NCBI GenBank assembly: GCA_030749275.1
Contig: JASMKJ010000064.1
Coordinates: forward strand, 1 to 7,476
Direction: 5' to 3'
Length of the DNA stretch: 7,476 bases
From: Acidimicrobiales bacterium
GTDB taxonomy: Bacteria > Actinomycetota > Acidimicrobiia > Acidimicrobiales > Poriferisodalaceae
The notes under the pieces were generated by a model, which did not search any database, was not told the origin of the DNA, and worked only from the letters and a program-made list of their open reading frames with translations. The position numbers and the translations under genes are program-made. Every line of letters starts with the position of its first letter. Positions within the stretch are counted from its first letter, which is position 1. This document shows, in pieces, positions 5,267 through 7,476 of the stretch.

Positions 5267-7476
5267 TTAGATCTGATCTCCGAGGGCGGTCACTGGTATT
5301 AGTTTCTTGTCTGTTGGGTTATCAGCGCTCATCGTGGTTGAGTTCACCACAACGGGGTGTCCGTCAGCCTCATCGTAGGATGTTGTGCGCTGACGCAGGA
5401 CCCGCCCAAGGGGTTCGGCAATATCCCGGAAATCGCGTTCGACGAGCCCTTGGCCGTGTTGGGCCCCCGCGGCGCGACTGATGTTTTCATCCATCAGTGT
5501 CCCACCGAGGTCATTGGCTCCCGCCATCAAGATTTGCTTGGCACCCTCCACTCCGATCTTGACCCACGAAACCTGGACGTTGTCGATTAAGCCGTGGTAC
5601 GCGATTCTCCCGACGCTATGCATCAGAAGCGTTTCTCGAAAAGTGGGGCCTCGACGGGCCTGTTTCTGCAAATAGATCGGGCTAGCCATGTGCACAAATG
5701 GCAACGGGATCCATTCAGTAAAGCCTCCCGTTCGCTTTTGTAAAGATCGCGTTCTTACGATGTGGTTCGCCCAATGACGCGGTTGTTCGATTGAACCAAA
5801 CATGATGGTGATGTTCGAATGAAGTCCAACAGAATGAGCTGCCTCATGACATTCGAGCCACTCGTCAGTGGAGATCTTATCTGGACAGAGAATGTCACGG
5901 ACTTCGTCGTCCAAGACCTCTGCCGCTGTGCCGGGCAGGGATTTCAATCCTGCTTCCTTGAGCCGCAGAAGATATTCGATGAGTGATTGGTCCAGTCTTT
6001 TGGCTCCCTCAATAACCTCTAAGGCTGTGAACCCATGAAGGTGCATGTCGGGAACTACATCCTGGATGGCTTTGCAGACGTCGATGTAGTAGTCACCATC
6101 GAAACTCGGGTGGATTCCTCCCTGAAGAGTGACCTCGGTTGCTCCTAGCTGAGCGGCTTCGATCACTCGCTCTTGGATGTCCCCGAGCGTAAGCATGTAA
6201 GGAGTACCCCTAAGGTTCAAGGACAGTGGCCCCTTTGAAAAGCCACAAAAACGACACTTGAACGTGCAGACGTTGGTGTAGTTGATGTTTCGATTGTGTA
6301 CCCAGGTAACCGTGTCGCCCACGGCATCGCGACGAAGTTGATCGGCTACTTCTGCGACGGCTGCCACTTCAGGCCCGCGTGCACCGAAAAGTGTCACTAT
6401 TTCATCGGCTCCAACTTCCTGCCCGCGCAACACTCCGTCCAATACCTCTTTCAAGGCTCCTTTCGCGAAGGACTGGTTTGGTACGAGGGTTATCGGCGAA
6501 TAGCTAGCTCCACCTGAGTACCACTGGGTGCTGTCTTCATCGGCAACAAGGACATCGGCGCCGGAACCAGCGTCTCGGTTCTCCATTGTCTTCTCAGGCA
6601 TTTGTGACCCAGGGTCGTCTCTGCCTAAACCTTCTGCATCGCTTCGGTCTAATACAGGGAACCGGTTTGTGGGGTCTAGCCAACGATGTGGCTCTAGGGC
6701 ATATTGCGGATGAACTGTTAACCGTGGAGCGAGAGCGAAACCTCGCCCCTCGGTTACTTCCTGCAAGAGATCCAGATCTGGCCAGGGCCTTTCTGGATTA
6801 ACGTGGTCCGCTGTAACCGGTGAAACCCCTCCCCAGTCGTCTATGCCGGCATCCAATAGGCCACCAAAATCGTCAGACAAGTTTGGCGGCGCTTGGAGGT
6901 GAATCTCTGGTGGCAGAATAATTCGAGCGAGGGCGATCGCTTGAAGGTATTCATCGGGAGGACAGGGCGGTTCCTTTTGCATTGCCGTGCCGATTTTGGG
7001 CAAGAAGTTCTGGATGATGACTTCTTGGATGTGGCCGAAGGATCTGTGGCTGTCGCGAATTGCCAGTAACGAGTTGATCCGGTCATGGATTGTTTCTCCA
7101 ATTCCAATCAACAGTCCCGTTGTGAAAGGTATCTCCAGTTCCCCTGCGGCCCTAAGAGTAGCTAAACGCCGCTCGGGTTCTTTATCGGGGCAGCCTCGAT
7201 GACAGAGAAGGTCCTCGTTGAGGGTTTCGAGCATCATTCCTTGACTCGGACTTACCTCACGAAGCGCTCTGAGCTCTTCTGGGAACAATGCACCTGCATT
7301 GGCATGAGGCAATAGTCCGGTTTCGTCGCGTACCAGTCGACACATTTCGACGAGGTAGTGGACCGTGCTCTCGTATCCATTTTGTTGTAGCCAATCTTGA
7401 GCGACCGGATAACGCAGTTCTGGACGTTCTCCCAAAGTGAATAGCGCTTCGTGGCAACCTTGGGCTGCTCCGTGGC
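5267..7476 (-). CDS. fbiC: FO synthase, bifunctional CofG-CofH (F420 biosynthesis), N-terminus outside window
   Basis: FbiC makes 7,8-didemethyl-8-hydroxy-5-deazariboflavin (FO), the chromophore of coenzyme F420, from tyrosine and the ribityl-diaminouracil intermediate of riboflavin synthesis, using two radical SAM domains. The frame stays open to the right edge, so the TTG at 7435 is not the start. Of an expected length of about 850 residues (856 in M. tuberculosis), 735 are visible. Residues 1 to about 245 are the CofG part, with LLPHANAG, SQGMMLE, FTTGLLIGIGET and DDWGGVSPVTADHVNPERPW; its own CxxxCxxC motif lies beyond the window. An acidic, variable linker runs from about 245 to 338. The CofH part follows, with an intact cluster motif CTFKCRFC (C403, C407, C410; bases 6245-6268), then VTLQGGIHP, PGTAAEVL and GGTLMDENIS. 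The fusion distinguishes it from lone CofH or menaquinone enzymes such as MqnC and MqnE. It is convergent with the glc operon. Confidence 0.93.
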   Translation of the reverse strand, partial: HGAAQGCHEALFTLGERPELRYPVAQDWLQQNGYESTVHYLVEMCRLVRDETGLLPHANAGALFPEELRALREVSPSQGMMLETLNEDLLCHRGCPDKEPERRLATLRAAGELEIPFTTGLLIGIGETIHDRINSLLAIRDSHRSFGHIQEVIIQNFLPKIGTAMQKEPPCPPDEYLQAIALARIILPPEIHLQAPPNLSDDFGGLLDAGIDDWGGVSPVTADHVNPERPWPDLDLLQEVTEGRGFALAPRLTVHPQYALEPHRWLDPTNRFPVLDRSDAEGLGRDDPGSQMPEKTMENRDAGSGADVLVADEDSTQWYSGGASYSPITLVPNQSFAKGALKEVLDGVLRGQEVGADEIVTLFGARGPEVAAVAEVADQLRRDAVGDTVTWVHNRNINYTNVCTFKCRFCGFSKGPLSLNLRGTPYMLTLGDIQERVIEAAQLGATEVTLQGGIHPSFDGDYYIDVCKAIQDVVPDMHLHGFTALEVIEGAKRLDQSLIEYLLRLKEAGLKSLPGTAAEVLDDEVRDILCPDKISTDEWLECHEAAHSVGLHSNITIMFGSIEQPRHWANHIVRTRSLQKRTGGFTEWIPLPFVHMASPIYLQKQARRGPTFRETLLMHSVGRIAYHGLIDNVQVSWVKIGVEGAKQILMAGANDLGGTLMDENISRAAGAQHGQGLVERDFRDIAEPLGRVLRQRTTSYDEADGHPVVVNSTTMSADNPTDKKLIPVTALGDQI

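Noticed and set aside
5263..5280. GAGAT...ATCTC inverted repeat around the fbiC stop codon, as a possible bidirectional terminator
   Set aside because: The stem is only five base pairs, AT-rich, with an 8-base loop and no T-run on either strand.
7433..7435. TTG at 7435 as the real start of fbiC
   Set aside because: The frame continues upstream to the window edge and encodes typical CofG sequence (HGAAQGCHEALFT), so the start lies outside the window.

Overview
The window looks like an ordinary chromosomal segment of a moderate-GC actinobacterium, most likely of the Acidimicrobiia type. The main clue is a single-chain F420 synthase of the CofG-CofH fusion type, an arrangement typical of Actinobacteria. 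Other clues are an actinobacterial-looking RNase D tail, a cysteine-rich protein of a kind I associate with actinobacteria, frequent GTG starts, and a divergent promoter that looks leaderless. The taxonomic placement is inference.

Layout from left to right. Positions 2-370 (+) hold the C-terminal HRDC part of an RNase D-like exonuclease whose catalytic domain lies outside the window. A 117-base gap follows, with a short tandem repeat and a clear ribosome binding site. Positions 488-733 (+) encode a small protein with a basic head and a very acidic tail. Its 3' end overlaps by 8 bases, tail to tail, with a cysteine-rich protein on the minus strand (726-1478). Only 25 bases separate that gene from the divergent glycolate oxidase operon glcD-glcE-glcF (1504-5014, +). 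A 73-residue helical protein (5007-5228, +) overlaps the end of glcF and appears to be the last gene of the operon. After a 38-base gap, the minus strand carries most of fbiC (5267 to beyond 7476), which runs off the right edge without its N-terminal radical SAM cysteine motif.

How the genes work together. GlcD and GlcE (FAD-binding) and GlcF (two 4Fe-4S motifs plus two CCG domains) should form a membrane-associated dehydrogenase that oxidises glycolate to glyoxylate and passes electrons towards the quinone pool. Start-stop overlaps show the subunits are translationally coupled. FbiC makes the deazaflavin chromophore of coenzyme F420 and is transcribed separately, towards the glc operon. No regulator, transport gene, mobile element, CRISPR array, tRNA or rRNA was seen. 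I found no strong sign of an undescribed system. The least explained parts are the Cys-rich protein divergent from glcD, the two small proteins, and the compact divergent promoter.
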